64,000 nt of DNA from Variovorax paradoxus (GTDB lineage Bacteria > Pseudomonadota > Gammaproteobacteria > Burkholderiales > Burkholderiaceae_C): positions 2,728,001 to 2,792,000 of the forward strand of contig NZ_JAUSXG010000001.1 of assembly GCF_030815855.1 (NCBI RefSeq). Reading direction: 5' to 3'. The notes beneath the pieces were generated by a model. That model was not told the origin of the DNA and did no database searches. It saw nothing but the letters and a program-made list of their open reading frames with translations. Below are positions 28,972 to 39,736 of this stretch, piece by piece (positions within the stretch are counted from its first letter, which is position 1; the number at the start of each line of letters is the position of its first letter). Made by a program: the position numbers and the translations under genes.

Positions 28972-30417
28972 TCAGAGCAAGGGAGAAAACAATCGTGCAA
29001 TCGCGTCGCCGAGGCGGCGCCAGAAACTTTGCTGGCGGTGGGCGCGCACCGCGCCGGAGCTGTGGAGGTCCGTTTCGAACTGCGCGGCCAGGGGGCGTGC
29101 CAGCTCGGGGCCATAGACCACCGCGCTCACCTCGAAATTCAATCGGAAGCTGCGATTGTCGAAATTCGCGGTACCGATCATCGCGCAATGGTCGTCGACC
29201 ACCAAGGTCTTGGAGTGCAGCATGCGCGCCTTGTACTCCCACACCTTGACGCCGGCCGCAATCAGCTCGTCGAAGTAGGAGCGCGCGGCCGCGCTCACAA
29301 TGGCCGAATCGCTGCGGCGCGGCACCAGCAGCCGCACGTCGACGCCGCGCAGCGCCGCGCTGGTCAGCGCCATCATGGCAGGCTCGCCGGGCACGAAGTA
29401 CGGCGTGGTGAGCCAGGCGCGTTCGCTCGCCGAATGAATGGCCTCGACGTGCATGCGGTGGATGGGCTCCAGCATGTTGTCGGGGCCGCTGGTCACGATC
29501 TGTACAGGAATGTCGCCGGCCTCGACCTGCGGCAGCATGGCGCCCATCAGGTGGTCCATCTCACGGAGATCTTCGCCGGTGGCATAGGTCCAGTCTTCCA
29601 GGAAAGTGGTCTGCAGCCAGCGCACCGCGCTGCCCTCGATGCGCAGATGCACGTCGTGGTAGGCGTCGGGGCGCGTTCGCTTGTCTTCCTCGTCGGTGAT
29701 GTTGACGCCGCCGGTAAAACCTACGCGCCCGTCGCACACGACGATCTTGCGGTGCGTGCGGTAGTTGGTCACCGGGCGCAGGCGTCGGCCGATGCGCGTG
29801 TCGTGGAAGAGCGCAACCTGCACGCCCGCGGCAACAAGCGGCGCCATGAACTTGCGGCCGATGCGCTTGGAACCCAGCGCGTCGAGCAGCAGGCGCACGG
29901 ACACGCCCTGCCCGGCGCGGTCCACGAGCAGGTCGCGCAGCGCCGTGCCGATCTGGTCGGGCTCGAAGATGTAGTACTCGAGGTGGATGTGGTCGCGCGC
30001 CGCGCGCACGGCATCGAAGATGGCGTCGAAGGTACGCGCACCGCCCGAAAGCAGCGCCACGCCCGTAGCGCTCGAAACCGGCAGCCCGCAGGCCGCGGTG
30101 CCCAGTCGCGCCATCTGCTGCAGCGCCGGCGGCGCGTTCTGGGCCGCATCGCGCACACGCGCCAGGTCGGCCTGCGTGTGCGCGCTGGCGCGGCTGCGCA
30201 AACGCTTGACCCGCTGCTTGCGCAGGCGCTGCGGCCCGAGGAAGTAATAGATGACAAAGCCCGCGAACGGCAACAGCGCCAGCGACAGGATCCAGCTCAT
30301 GGTGGAGACCGGCGCGCGCTTCTGCATCACGATCCAGACCGACAGCACGGCGATATAGCCGCTCCAGGCCAGAGAGAGGCCGGTTTTCCATTCCTGACTG
30401 AGCTCGGGGAGGATCAA
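28972..30417 (-). CDS. cls: Cardiolipin synthase
   Basis: A 481-residue phospholipase-D superfamily protein. Two N-terminal transmembrane helices (about 12-65) precede two HKD motifs: HRKIVVCDGRVGFTGG and HSKTLVVDDHCAMIGTANFDNRS. It transfers a phosphatidyl group between phosphatidylglycerol molecules, or a related donor, to make cardiolipin in the inner membrane. Length and topology match ClsA-type enzymes. It is separated from clpA by a clear terminator. Confidence 0.92.
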   Translation of the reverse strand: MILPELSQEWKTGLSLAWSGYIAVLSVWIVMQKRAPVSTMSWILSLALLPFAGFVIYYFLGPQRLRKQRVKRLRSRASAHTQADLARVRDAAQNAPPALQQMARLGTAACGLPVSSATGVALLSGGARTFDAIFDAVRAARDHIHLEYYIFEPDQIGTALRDLLVDRAGQGVSVRLLLDALGSKRIGRKFMAPLVAAGVQVALFHDTRIGRRLRPVTNYRTHRKIVVCDGRVGFTGGVNITDEEDKRTRPDAYHDVHLRIEGSAVRWLQTTFLEDWTYATGEDLREMDHLMGAMLPQVEAGDIPVQIVTSGPDNMLEPIHRMHVEAIHSASERAWLTTPYFVPGEPAMMALTSAALRGVDVRLLVPRRSDSAIVSAAARSYFDELIAAGVKVWEYKARMLHSKTLVVDDHCAMIGTANFDNRSFRLNFEVSAVVYGPELARPLAAQFETDLHSSGAVRAHRQQSFWRRLGDAIARLFSPLL

Positions 30418-30450
30418 AGTAAAACTGCGTACGAGGTAAATGCCGGCCCC

Positions 30451-30486
30451 AAAAAAAAAGGCCGGCAGCGAATGCTACCGGCCTTT
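30451..30486 (-). terminator. Rho-independent terminator after clpA
   Basis: On the minus strand AAGGCCGGTAGC and GCTGCCGGCCTT form a 12-bp stem with one mismatch and a short ATTC loop. It is followed by nine T residues (plus-strand A run 30451-30459). Placed 47 bases after the clpA stop. Confidence 0.85.
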
Positions 30487-30532
30487 TCAGTGTTGCCAGA
30501 AATACCGCGGAACCGGCTTTGCCGGCCCCGCT

Positions 30533-32854
<2,322 letters not shown>

Positions 32855-32921
32855 GTGATTTCCTTTTGCCTTGCTGTAAATATGTTCTCAGATGGGTTGG
32901 AGCTTGCGCAATTCAACTGGT

Positions 32922-33281
32922 TCACGCAACAGGCTCGCTCACGCACTGCAGCGGATGTCCGGCCTGGTGCGCCGCCTCCATCACCTGGTTGACCTTGGTG
33001 GCCGCCAGATCGCGGGAATAAACCCCACAAACGCCGCGGCCATCGAGATGAATCTTTAGCATGATCTGGGTCGCGGTTTCGCGATCCTTGTTGAAATATT
33101 CCTGCAGGACGACGATGACAAACTCCATGGGGGTGTAGTCGTCGTTCAGCATGACCACCTGGTACATCTGGGGCGGCGCGGTTTTTTGCGGCCGCCGCTC
33201 CAGAACGACCGAATCTCCGTCTTCCCCGCCCGGTTTCTGGGCCGGCGGAGTGCTGGGAGTCTTGGGAATTCTCGTTGCCAT
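32922..33281 (-). CDS. clpS: Clp protease adaptor protein ClpS
   Basis: A 119-residue N-degron adaptor. The conserved core [21 protein letters not shown] has the Asp-Asp pair and Met that form the N-degron pocket, and [20 protein letters not shown] follows. The N-terminal 35 residues are Pro/Lys-rich. It binds the ClpA N-domain and redirects it to N-end-rule substrates. The ATG at 33281 is chosen; the frame stays open upstream but lacks homology. The clpS-clpA order is standard. Confidence 0.94.
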   Translation of the reverse strand: MATRIPKTPSTPPAQKPGGEDGDSVVLERRPQKTAPPQMYQVVMLNDDYTPMEFVIVVLQEYFNKDRETATQIMLKIHLDGRGVCGVYSRDLAATKVNQVMEAAHQAGHPLQCVSEPVA

Positions 33282-33586
33282 AAAAAAGATTCTATAGAGC
33301 GTGCAAGCACCGTGCCGGCGCAAGAAGACTTGGTGGCGCGTAATCGACAAATCAAGGGGCTTGCGTCGTGTGCGACACCACAAACGATGGAAAAAATTCC
33401 GCCGTTCGTGAGAACCACAGTGCAAATATTACGCGGCACCCGCTCCGAGAAAAATAGAGTATTCGGCGCAAGGTGTTCCATTTCGCCAACCTGCTCTGAT
33501 CTGGTCGAAGCCGCAAGAAGAAAAGCCCTCGAGACCGGGAAGATCTGGAGGGCCTGGCTTCATGGCGCCTGGGCGCCGGAATGCAA
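33282..33586. other. Intergenic region clpS-icd
   Basis: About 305 bases without a convincing gene. The right part holds the icd terminator (33517-33553). The rest must carry the clpS promoter. In many relatives a cold-shock gene stands here; no such frame is visible. Confidence 0.6.
33517..33553 (-). terminator. Rho-independent terminator after icd
   Basis: The minus strand reads GCCCTC, a 17-base loop region, GAGGGC, then TTTTCTTCTT. It lies 34 bases after the icd stop. Confidence 0.65.
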
Positions 33587-34846
33587 TTACATGTGATCGA
33601 TCATCACCTGGCCGAAGCCCGAGCAGCTCACTTGCGTGGCGCCGTCCATCAGGCGCGCGAAGTCATAGGTGACCTTCTTGCTGGCAATCGACTTTTCCAT
33701 CGAACTGATGATCAGGTCGGCGGCTTCGGTCCAGCCCATGTGGCGCAGCATCATTTCGGCCGAGAGGATTTCGGAACCGGGGTTCACGTAGTCCTTGCCG
33801 GCGTACTTGGGAGCGGTGCCGTGGGTGGCTTCGAACATGGCGACGGTGTCGCTCAGGTTGGCGCCCGGGGCAATGCCGATGCCGCCGACCTGCGCAGCCA
33901 GCGCGTCGGACACGTAGTCGCCGTTGAGGTTCAGCGTGGCAATCACGCTGTATTCGGCGGGACGCAGGAGAATCTGCTGCAGGAACGCGTCGGCAATGCT
34001 GTCCTTGACGGTGATTTCCTTGCCCGTCTTGGGGTTCTTGAACTTCATCCACGGGCCGCCATCGATCAGCTCGGCGCCGAATTCCTTGGCGGCCAGGTTG
34101 TAGGCCCAGTCGCGGAAGCCACCTTCGGTGAACTTCATGATGTTGCCCTTGTGCACGATGGTGACGCTGGGCTTGTCGTTGTCCACTGCGTATTGCAGCG
34201 CCTTGCGCACGAGGCGCTCGGTGCCTTCCCTCGACACGGGCTTGACGCCGATGCCGGAAGTGTTGGGGAAGCGGATCTTCTTGACGCCCAGCTCGTCCTG
34301 CAGGAACTTGATGAGCTTCTTGGCCTTGTCGCTTTCGGCTTCGAATTCGATGCCGGCGTAGATGTCTTCCGAGTTCTCGCGGAAGATGACCATGTTGGTC
34401 TTGTGCGGCTCGCGCACCGGGCTGGGCACGCCTTCGAAGTACTGGATGGGGCGCAGGCACACGTAAAGGTCGAGTTCCTGGCGCAACGCCACGTTCAGCG
34501 AGCGGATGCCGCCGCCGACGGGCGTGGTCAGCGGGCCCTTGATGGAAACGACGTAGTCGCGCACGGCGTGCAGCGTTTCTTCGGGCAGCCAGACGTCCGG
34601 GCCGTAGACCTTGGTCGACTTTTCGCCGGCATAGACTTCCATCCAGTGGATCTTCTTCTTGCCGCCGTAGGCCTTGGCCACCGCTGCATCCACCACCTTG
34701 AGCATCACCGGCGTAATGTCCAGCCCCGTGCCGTCGCCCTCGATGAAGGGAATGATCGGCTGGTCAGGCACATTGAGCGAATTGTCGGCGTTGACCGTGA
34801 TCTTCTGACCTTCGGCCGGGACTTTGATGTGCTGGTAGCTGGACAT
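33587..34846 (-). CDS. icd: Isocitrate dehydrogenase, NADP-dependent
   Basis: A 419-residue enzyme of the TCA cycle. It shows [17 protein letters not shown] near the N-terminus and [19 protein letters not shown] with the phosphorylatable Ser region. [22 protein letters not shown] and [21 protein letters not shown] carry NADP-specific features. Length fits E. coli Icd (416). The ATG at 34846 starts the usual MSSYQHI N-terminus; the frame extends upstream without homology. The upstream gap contains a 12-bp direct repeat that could be an operator. Confidence 0.96.
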   Translation of the reverse strand: MSSYQHIKVPAEGQKITVNADNSLNVPDQPIIPFIEGDGTGLDITPVMLKVVDAAVAKAYGGKKKIHWMEVYAGEKSTKVYGPDVWLPEETLHAVRDYVVSIKGPLTTPVGGGIRSLNVALRQELDLYVCLRPIQYFEGVPSPVREPHKTNMVIFRENSEDIYAGIEFEAESDKAKKLIKFLQDELGVKKIRFPNTSGIGVKPVSREGTERLVRKALQYAVDNDKPSVTIVHKGNIMKFTEGGFRDWAYNLAAKEFGAELIDGGPWMKFKNPKTGKEITVKDSIADAFLQQILLRPAEYSVIATLNLNGDYVSDALAAQVGGIGIAPGANLSDTVAMFEATHGTAPKYAGKDYVNPGSEILSAEMMLRHMGWTEAADLIISSMEKSIASKKVTYDFARLMDGATQVSCSGFGQVMIDHM

Positions 34847-34912
34847 GAGGGGAAACGACTCCGGGAGTGACGTAATTCGGACGACTGTCTGCGAATTCAG
34901 ACAACGACGGGG

Positions 34913-34947
34913 AATCGCTGTACAGCCCGCGAACAAATCGCTGTACA
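34913..34947 (-). promoter_or_regulatory. Tandem 12-bp direct repeat upstream of icd
   Basis: AATCGCTGTACA occurs at 34913-34924 and again at 34936-34947, 23 bases apart, about two helical turns. Each contains the palindrome TGTACA. On the icd (minus) strand they lie 67-101 bases before the start codon, immediately downstream of a TAAAAT that could be a -10 element. This pattern suggests a regulator binding site; the regulator is unknown. Confidence 0.5.
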
Positions 34948-35065
34948 TTTTAGACGCAACCCATCAGCGGGCGTTTGTCAACCTTCGGGCCAATGGGTTC
35001 GTTAGTGGCTGACCTTCTGCTCGCCGGGAGGCGTTTCCAACCAATTCTCGATAGAGGAATCATCA

Positions 35066-35389
35066 ATGAGCAAAATTCTCGCAGTCATGATCGCTGGCCT
35101 GTTCGCCGCTGGCGCCTACGCCCAGAACCCCACCGGCACCACGCCTGAGCAAGGGAACGCTACCAACAGCAAGTCCCAAGCCCGCGCTGAAGCGAAGAAG
35201 GCCGCCAAGCCCGCAGGTCAAGTGGCTGCTCCCGCTGGCGACATCGCCAAGACGCCTGAAGCCGGCGCCATCGGCACCGACAAGGCTGCAGCGTCTGGCG
35301 AAAAGCGCGCCGAAACGCGCGACCAGCGTCGTCGCAACAAGGACGGCAGCGTCAAGCGCAAGTCGACCCAAGGCGGCACGCCGAAGTAA
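35066..35389 (+). CDS. Small secreted Ala/Lys-rich protein
   Basis: A 107-residue protein with a clear signal peptide (KILAVMIAGLFAAGAYAQ). The mature part is rich in Ala, Lys, Gly and Thr, predicted disordered, and ends in a basic tail (RDQRRRNKDGSVKRK). GAGGAA stands before the ATG. Its signal peptide is nearly the same as that of the next gene, so the two are probably related by duplication or share a secretion context. A strong terminator follows. Function unknown; the composition resembles small basic periplasmic proteins common in Comamonadaceae. Confidence 0.75.
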   Translation: MSKILAVMIAGLFAAGAYAQNPTGTTPEQGNATNSKSQARAEAKKAAKPAGQVAAPAGDIAKTPEAGAIGTDKAAASGEKRAETRDQRRRNKDGSVKRKSTQGGTPK

Positions 35390-35404
35390 TTCGGCCAGTC
35401 TCGG

Positions 35405-35432
35405 AAAAAACGCTCTCCGGAGCGTTTTTTTT
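35405..35432 (+). terminator. Rho-independent terminator
   Basis: AAAAAACGCTC, loop TCCG, GAGCG then eight T residues. Symmetrical A/T runs could make it work in both directions. Confidence 0.9.
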
Positions 35433-35539
35433 CGTCCGCAGCAAGAAGACGGCTGTCAACCGGGGCGAGCGGCTGCCGCGTTGAATGTTCACCTCCACAG
35501 GGAGGTGGTCCATATCAACAATCTCAAAGGATGTCTCTC

Positions 35540-35743
35540 ATGAACAAGCTTATCGCAGCCCTCGTGGCCGGTCTCTTCGCAGCCGGTGCATTCGCTCAGC
35601 AAACCGAACCCGCTCCCAAGGCCGATGCGCCTGTCGCGGCCGCCGCTCACAAGGCGAAGGCGCCAGTCAAGCACGCCGTGAAGAAGCACAAGGCGCGCCA
35701 TCACGTGGCCAAGGCGCACACGGCTGCAGCCAAGAAGGTGTAA
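35540..35743 (+). CDS. Small secreted His/Lys-rich protein
   Basis: A 67-residue product with signal peptide KLIAALVAGLFAAGAFAQQ, almost the same as the preceding gene. The mature part of about 46 residues contains many Lys, Ala and His (KHAVKKHKARHHVAKAHTA). AAAGGA suits the ATG at 35540 better than the one at 35531, which it nearly touches. A hairpin CACCTCC/GGAGGTG lies 33 bases upstream in the leader, and a strong terminator follows. Function unknown; metal or polyanion binding is possible from composition only. Confidence 0.72.
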   Translation: MNKLIAALVAGLFAAGAFAQQTEPAPKADAPVAAAAHKAKAPVKHAVKKHKARHHVAKAHTAAAKKV

Positions 35744-35761
35744 GCTTCCAAGCTCACCGGC

Positions 35762-35787
35762 AATGCCCGCATCAGCGGGCATTTTTT
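35762..35787 (+). terminator. Rho-independent terminator
   Basis: AATGCCCGC, loop ATCA, GCGGGCATT followed by T residues, 18 bases after the stop of the His/Lys-rich gene. Confidence 0.9.
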
Positions 35788-35828
35788 ATGGGCCCCGCGC
35801 CCTTGAACCCGCCCTGAAAGAAGCCCCG

Positions 35829-36287
35829 ATGTTTCAGCGTTTCGCCGCCCTGCTCCTGCTCGCCGCCGCCCTGACAGGCCCCGCGCAGGCACAACAGCAA
35901 CCCCAGACCGATCTCGCACGCACCCAGTTGTCCGTCGGCCTGTACAAGATCGACGCGCAGGTCGCGCAAACGCCCCAACAACGGGAAATCGGCTTGATGT
36001 TCCGCAAGGAGATGCCGCAGGCCGAGGGCATGATCTTTGTCTTCGACCAGCCGGCGACCCAGTGCTTCTGGATGAGAAATACGCTGCTGCCGCTCACCGC
36101 GGCCTTCGTGGCCAACGACGGCCGCATCGTCAACCTGGTCGACATGCAGCCGATGACCGAGAATTCGCACTGTTCCGAGGAGCCGGTGCGCTTCGTGCTC
36201 GAAATGAACCAGGGCTGGTTCGCCAAGAAGAACATCAAGAAAGGCGCCAAGCTGGGCGGCGAGCTCTTTGCCGCCTCGAAGCGCTGA
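35829..36287 (+). CDS. DUF192 family periplasmic protein
   Basis: A 152-residue protein with a signal peptide (FAALLLLAAALTGPAQAQ) followed by a DUF192 domain: QREIGLMFRKEMPQAEGMIFVFDQP, CFWMRNTLLPLTAAFV and RFVLEMNQGWFAKKNIKKGAKL. The family is widespread with no agreed biochemical role. The ATG at 35829 was chosen as the residue that starts the signal peptide; an upstream in-frame extension crosses the preceding terminator and is unlikely. A bidirectional terminator separates it from sodB. Confidence 0.87.
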   Translation: MFQRFAALLLLAAALTGPAQAQQQPQTDLARTQLSVGLYKIDAQVAQTPQQREIGLMFRKEMPQAEGMIFVFDQPATQCFWMRNTLLPLTAAFVANDGRIVNLVDMQPMTENSHCSEEPVRFVLEMNQGWFAKKNIKKGAKLGGELFAASKR

Positions 36288-36315
36288 GCACCCGTCGCCC
36301 TGCCACGGGCTCACG

Positions 36316-36343
36316 AAAAAGCCGACCTTCCGGTCGGCTTTTT
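36316..36343. terminator. Bidirectional terminator between DUF192 gene and sodB
   Basis: AAAAAGCCGACC, loop TTCC, GGTCGGCTTTTT is a perfect 12-bp palindrome between two convergent genes. It has T runs on both strands. Confidence 0.92.
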
Positions 36344-36360
36344 CAATGGGGGAAACCGGT

Positions 36361-36942
36361 TCAGCCGAAGTTCTTGGCGGCGAAGTCCCAGTTCACCAGC
36401 TTGGCCAGGAAGGTCTCGACGAACTTCGGGCGCAGGTTGCGGTAGTCGATGTAATAGGCGTGCTCCCACACGTCCACCGTCAGCACCGGGGTGTCGCCGG
36501 TGGTCAGCGGCGTACCGGCGGCGCCCATGTTCACGATGTCCACCGAGCCGTCGGCCTTTTTCACGAGCCAGGTCCAACCCGAACCGAAGTTGCCCACGGC
36601 CGACTTCACGAACGCTTCCTTGAAGGCGTCGTAGCTGCCCCACTTGGCATCGATGGCCTTGGCCAGCGCGCCGGTGGGAGCGCCGCCGCCCTGGGGCTTC
36701 ATGCAGTTCCAGAAGAAGGTGTGGTTCCAGATCTGGGCGGCGTTGTTGTAGATGCCGCCGCTGGACTTCTTGACGATGTCCTCCAGGGGCATCGACTCGA
36801 ACTCGGTGCCCTTTTGCAGGTTGTTCAGGTTCACCACGTAGGCGTTGTGGTGCTTGCCGTAGTGGTACTCGAGGGTTTCCTTCGAGTACTCGGGTGCCAG
36901 CGCGTCGAGGGCGTACGGCAGGGGTGGGAGCACATGTTCCAT
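36361..36942 (-). CDS. sodB: Superoxide dismutase, Fe type
   Basis: A 193-residue iron superoxide dismutase without a signal peptide. Metal ligands are His27, His74, Asp157 and His161 ([11 protein letters not shown]). Gln70 in NNAAQIWNH and GSGWTWLV fit the Fe rather than the Mn class. It removes superoxide in the cytoplasm. The 50-base gap to xseA must hold its promoter; TAGAAT in it on the minus strand is a possible -10. Confidence 0.95.
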   Translation of the reverse strand: MEHVLPPLPYALDALAPEYSKETLEYHYGKHHNAYVVNLNNLQKGTEFESMPLEDIVKKSSGGIYNNAAQIWNHTFFWNCMKPQGGGAPTGALAKAIDAKWGSYDAFKEAFVKSAVGNFGSGWTWLVKKADGSVDIVNMGAAGTPLTTGDTPVLTVDVWEHAYYIDYRNLRPKFVETFLAKLVNWDFAAKNFG

Positions 36943-36992
36943 GGTTTTTTCTCGTGGGTTGGTTGCGGGGAATACAGGATTCTAGAAAGGAA

Positions 36993-38303
36993 TTACGCAC
37001 CCGGCGTCGGACGCGGTCCCGTTTCGCCGGGCGTGACTGTCAGGTCGACCGAGCCATCGGCGAGCCGCGCAACCACGGCGTCGCCCGCGTTCAGTTTCTT
37101 GGCGCTGACAATCGCGCGACCGTCGGCGCCGGTGAGCCAGGCATAGCCGCGCTGGAGCACCAGGGCCGGGTCGAGCAGCCGAAGGCGCAAGGCCACGCGC
37201 TCGAGGCGCTCGCGCCGCTGCGCCAGTGCGCGCTCGAGCTTCAAAGGGAAGTCGGCCGAAATCGAACGCGGCACGTGGGCAAGACGCTCGGTCCTCGATC
37301 GCAATGCGTAGTGCAGCCGCTGGGCATGGTGCGCCAACCGAAGCTGCTGGCGGGCCACGAGTGTCGAGGGTCGGCCGAGTCGCGCCGCCGCCTGGTCGAG
37401 CCGCTGGCCCAGCAGGTCGAGACGCGCGCCCACCGCGTCGCCGAACCGCTCTTCCAGCAGGTCGAGTGCGCCGAGCCACATCGCCTGCGGCGCGCTGACG
37501 AGTTCCGCCGCCGCCGTGGGCGTGGGTGCGCGCAGGTCGGCGCAAAAGTCGGCGATGGTGAAGTCGGTTTCGTGCCCTACCCCGCAGATCAGCGGCACCG
37601 GGCTCTGGACGATGGTGCGGGCCAGGGTTTCGTCGTTGAAGGCCCAGAGATCTTCGATGGAGCCGCCGCCCCGCACCAGCAGGATCACGTCGACGGCCGG
37701 CTCCAGCGCATAGAGCGACTGCAACGCACGCACGAGTTCCGCCGGCGCGCCGGCACCCTGCACCGGCGACGGCGCCAGAACCACCGGAATGTGCGGCACG
37801 CGGCGCCGCAGCGCCGTGACCACGTCATGCAAAGCCGCGGCACCGAGCGAGGTCACCAGGCCCACCGAGCGCGGCATGGTGGGCAGCGCACGCTTGCGCG
37901 CGGCATCGAAAAGCCCTTCGGCTTCGAGCCGTGCCTTGCGCTGCAGGAACTGCTCGAAGAAGGCCCCCTGCCCCGCGCGTTGCAGGCTTTCGACCACCAG
38001 TTGCAGATCGCCGCGCGGCTCGTAGACCGCCAAGCGCCCACGCACCTCGACCTGGTCGCCGTCGCGCGGCGAAAAATCGAGCAGGCCCGCGGCTCGCCGG
38101 AACATCGCACAGCGCAGTTGGCCGGACTCGTCCTTGAGCGCGAAGTAACAATGTCCACTCGAGGCCCGCGAAAAGCCCGAGATTTCGCCGCGCACCGCGA
38201 CCGGGTTGAAGCGTGCGTCGAGCGCGTCGGCAACCGCCCGGCACAAAGCCCCGACAGCCCAGATCCGCGGACCCGGTGTGGCATTCGGTTCACGCAAGTT
38301 CAC
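36993..38303 (-). CDS. xseA: Exodeoxyribonuclease VII large subunit
   Basis: Exonuclease VII large subunit. The OB-fold N-domain (IWAVGALCRAVADALDARFNPVAVRGEISGFSRASSGHCYF) is followed by the catalytic core with DVILLVRGGGSIEDLWAFNDE and CGVGHETDFTIADFCADLRAPTPTAAAE. A coiled-coil region and a C-terminal barrel complete it. Homology begins about ten residues after the GTG at 38303, giving 436 residues. A GTG at 38387 would add 28 residues of low-complexity sequence. Neither has a good ribosome site, so the start is uncertain. It degrades single-stranded DNA with XseB, which is not in the window. Confidence 0.9.
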   Translation of the reverse strand: MNLREPNATPGPRIWAVGALCRAVADALDARFNPVAVRGEISGFSRASSGHCYFALKDESGQLRCAMFRRAAGLLDFSPRDGDQVEVRGRLAVYEPRGDLQLVVESLQRAGQGAFFEQFLQRKARLEAEGLFDAARKRALPTMPRSVGLVTSLGAAALHDVVTALRRRVPHIPVVLAPSPVQGAGAPAELVRALQSLYALEPAVDVILLVRGGGSIEDLWAFNDETLARTIVQSPVPLICGVGHETDFTIADFCADLRAPTPTAAAELVSAPQAMWLGALDLLEERFGDAVGARLDLLGQRLDQAAARLGRPSTLVARQQLRLAHHAQRLHYALRSRTERLAHVPRSISADFPLKLERALAQRRERLERVALRLRLLDPALVLQRGYAWLTGADGRAIVSAKKLNAGDAVVARLADGSVDLTVTPGETGPRPTPGA

Positions 38304-38494
38304 AAAACCCGCAAGTGGCTGGCGACCACTCTTCCACAGTGAGTGGCCACCCCCCGATGGTGAGGCCTTGGTACGAAACGGGCGCACGGTTTGCCGTGCA
38401 AGCCGTTGATTTCATTGGAAAAAGTACTGCTCAAAATTCAATCGATCTAACGGGAAGCCCGCCCCATGCGGGTCCGGGCAGGTTGCGCAGCAGG

Positions 38495-38578
38495 TTAATC
38501 ACAAAGTTATCCACAGAATCTGTGCGTCATCGCTTACACGCAAACAAGCCGAGTGGCGATGGTGGGCTCGGTGGATAA
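38495..38578. promoter_or_regulatory. Cluster of DnaA-box-like sequences
   Basis: The gap before exbB contains TTATCCACA at 38507-38515, a perfect DnaA box. TTAATCACA at 38495-38503 is close to one, and TTATCCACC is on the minus strand at 38578-38570. Three such 9-mers within 84 bases suggest DnaA binding. No dnaA, dnaN or gidA is near, so this is not taken as oriC. Confidence 0.5.
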
Positions 38579-38616
38579 TCGCCGCGCATTTGCAGTCTAC
38601 GGGCCGGAGGGTTTTC

Positions 38617-39249
38617 TTGTTTTCCATCATAGTTGCCGCGGGCTGGCCGATTTGGCCATTGCTCGCTTGTTCGATCATCGCGCTCGCGCTGGTTATAGAA
38701 CGTTTCACAAGTCTGAAGACCGTGAAGGTCCTGCCGCCCAAACTGCTCGACGAGGCGATGACCGTTTCGCACGGCTCGGTTCCGGGGCCCGACGTGGTGA
38801 CCAAGCTCGAACGCAATTCGATGCTCGGGCAGGTGCTGGCCGCCGGCCTTCGGGCGCTCAACGCCAACCCGCGCTGCACCGAGGAGGACCTGCGCGCGGC
38901 CATGGAGGCCTCGGGCCGTACCGTCGCGCACAGGCTGGAACGCTACCTGCCGGCCTTGGCCACGATTGCGTCGGCGGCGCCGCTGCTCGGCCTGCTCGGG
39001 ACGGTGATCGGCATGATCGAGATCTTCGGTTCGCAGTCCCCCGGAAGCGGCGCGGTCGGCTCGGGCAATCCGGCGCAACTGGCGCACGGTATCTCGATCG
39101 CGCTCTACAACACGGCGTTCGGCCTGATCGTGGCGATTCCGACGCTGATCTTCTGGCGCTATTTCCGTAGCCGGGTCGACGAATATCTGTTGAACCTCGA
39201 GTTGTCGGGCGAGCGTTTTGCCCGCCACCTGAACGCGCTGCGGAAATGA
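38617..39249 (+). CDS. exbB: MotA/TolQ/ExbB proton channel family protein
   Basis: A 210-residue inner-membrane protein with an N-terminal helix (AAGWPIWPLLACSIIALALVIERF) and the conserved MotA_ExbB block ALATIASAAPLLGLLGTVIGMIEIF plus ISIALYNTAFGLIVAIPTLIFW. It forms a proton channel with the ExbD-like protein encoded next, powering outer-membrane transport or envelope maintenance. I chose the TTG at 38617, which has GGAGG six bases before it; the TTG at 38590 lacks a ribosome site. DnaA-box-like sequences lie just upstream. Confidence 0.88.
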   Translation: MFSIIVAAGWPIWPLLACSIIALALVIERFTSLKTVKVLPPKLLDEAMTVSHGSVPGPDVVTKLERNSMLGQVLAAGLRALNANPRCTEEDLRAAMEASGRTVAHRLERYLPALATIASAAPLLGLLGTVIGMIEIFGSQSPGSGAVGSGNPAQLAHGISIALYNTAFGLIVAIPTLIFWRYFRSRVDEYLLNLELSGERFARHLNALRK

Positions 39250-39295
39250 TGGCCGCCACGCTTGCCACTGCCGCGCCGTTCGGCCGAGGCTCGCC

Positions 39296-39736
39296 ATGAG
39301 CCGCGGCCGCATGCATTTCCGCCACGGTGCACGGGACGAGCCGGAGATCAACCTGATCCCGTTCATCGACGTGCTGCTGGTCGTCCTCATCTTCCTGATG
39401 CTGTCGACCACCTACAGCAAGTTCACCGAGATGCAGCTGCGCCTGCCGACGGCGGACGTCGATTCGCAGCGCGACTACCCGAAGGAAGTGATCGTGGCGG
39501 TGTCCGCCGACGGCCGCTATTCGATCAACAAGACGCCCCTCGCCGACCGCAATGTGGCGACGGTGACCGCCGCGCTGGGTGCCGCAGCCACCGCCGGCAA
39601 GGACAGCGTGGTCATCATCAGCGCTGACGCGAGCAGCCCGCACCAGGCCGTGATCACGGTGATGGAAGCGGCGCGCCGCGCGGGCCTGGTGCAGATCACC
39701 TTCGCAGCCCAATCGACGGCGCAAGCAGGACGCTGA
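39296..39736 (+). CDS. exbD: ExbD/TolR family biopolymer transport protein
   Basis: A 146-residue protein with one transmembrane helix after a short cytoplasmic N-terminus. NLIPFIDVLLVVLIFLMLST carries the proton-conducting Asp25, and a periplasmic domain follows (PKEVIVAVSADGRYSINK). It pairs with the ExbB-like protein. lpxK starts immediately after its stop. Confidence 0.92.
   Translation: MSRGRMHFRHGARDEPEINLIPFIDVLLVVLIFLMLSTTYSKFTEMQLRLPTADVDSQRDYPKEVIVAVSADGRYSINKTPLADRNVATVTAALGAAATAGKDSVVIISADASSPHQAVITVMEAARRAGLVQITFAAQSTAQAGR

Noticed and set aside
34947..34985. Canonical sigma-70 promoter TTGACA ... TAAAAT for icd
   Set aside because: Both hexamers exist on the minus strand but the spacer is about 23 bases, too long for a normal promoter.
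38495..38578. Chromosomal replication origin
   Set aside because: DnaA-like boxes are present but no dnaA, dnaN, gidA, rpmH or long A/T-rich unwinding region is nearby.
38590..38616. Upstream TTG start for exbB
   Set aside because: No ribosome site precedes it, while the TTG at 38617 has GGAGG at ideal distance and gives the usual N-terminus.
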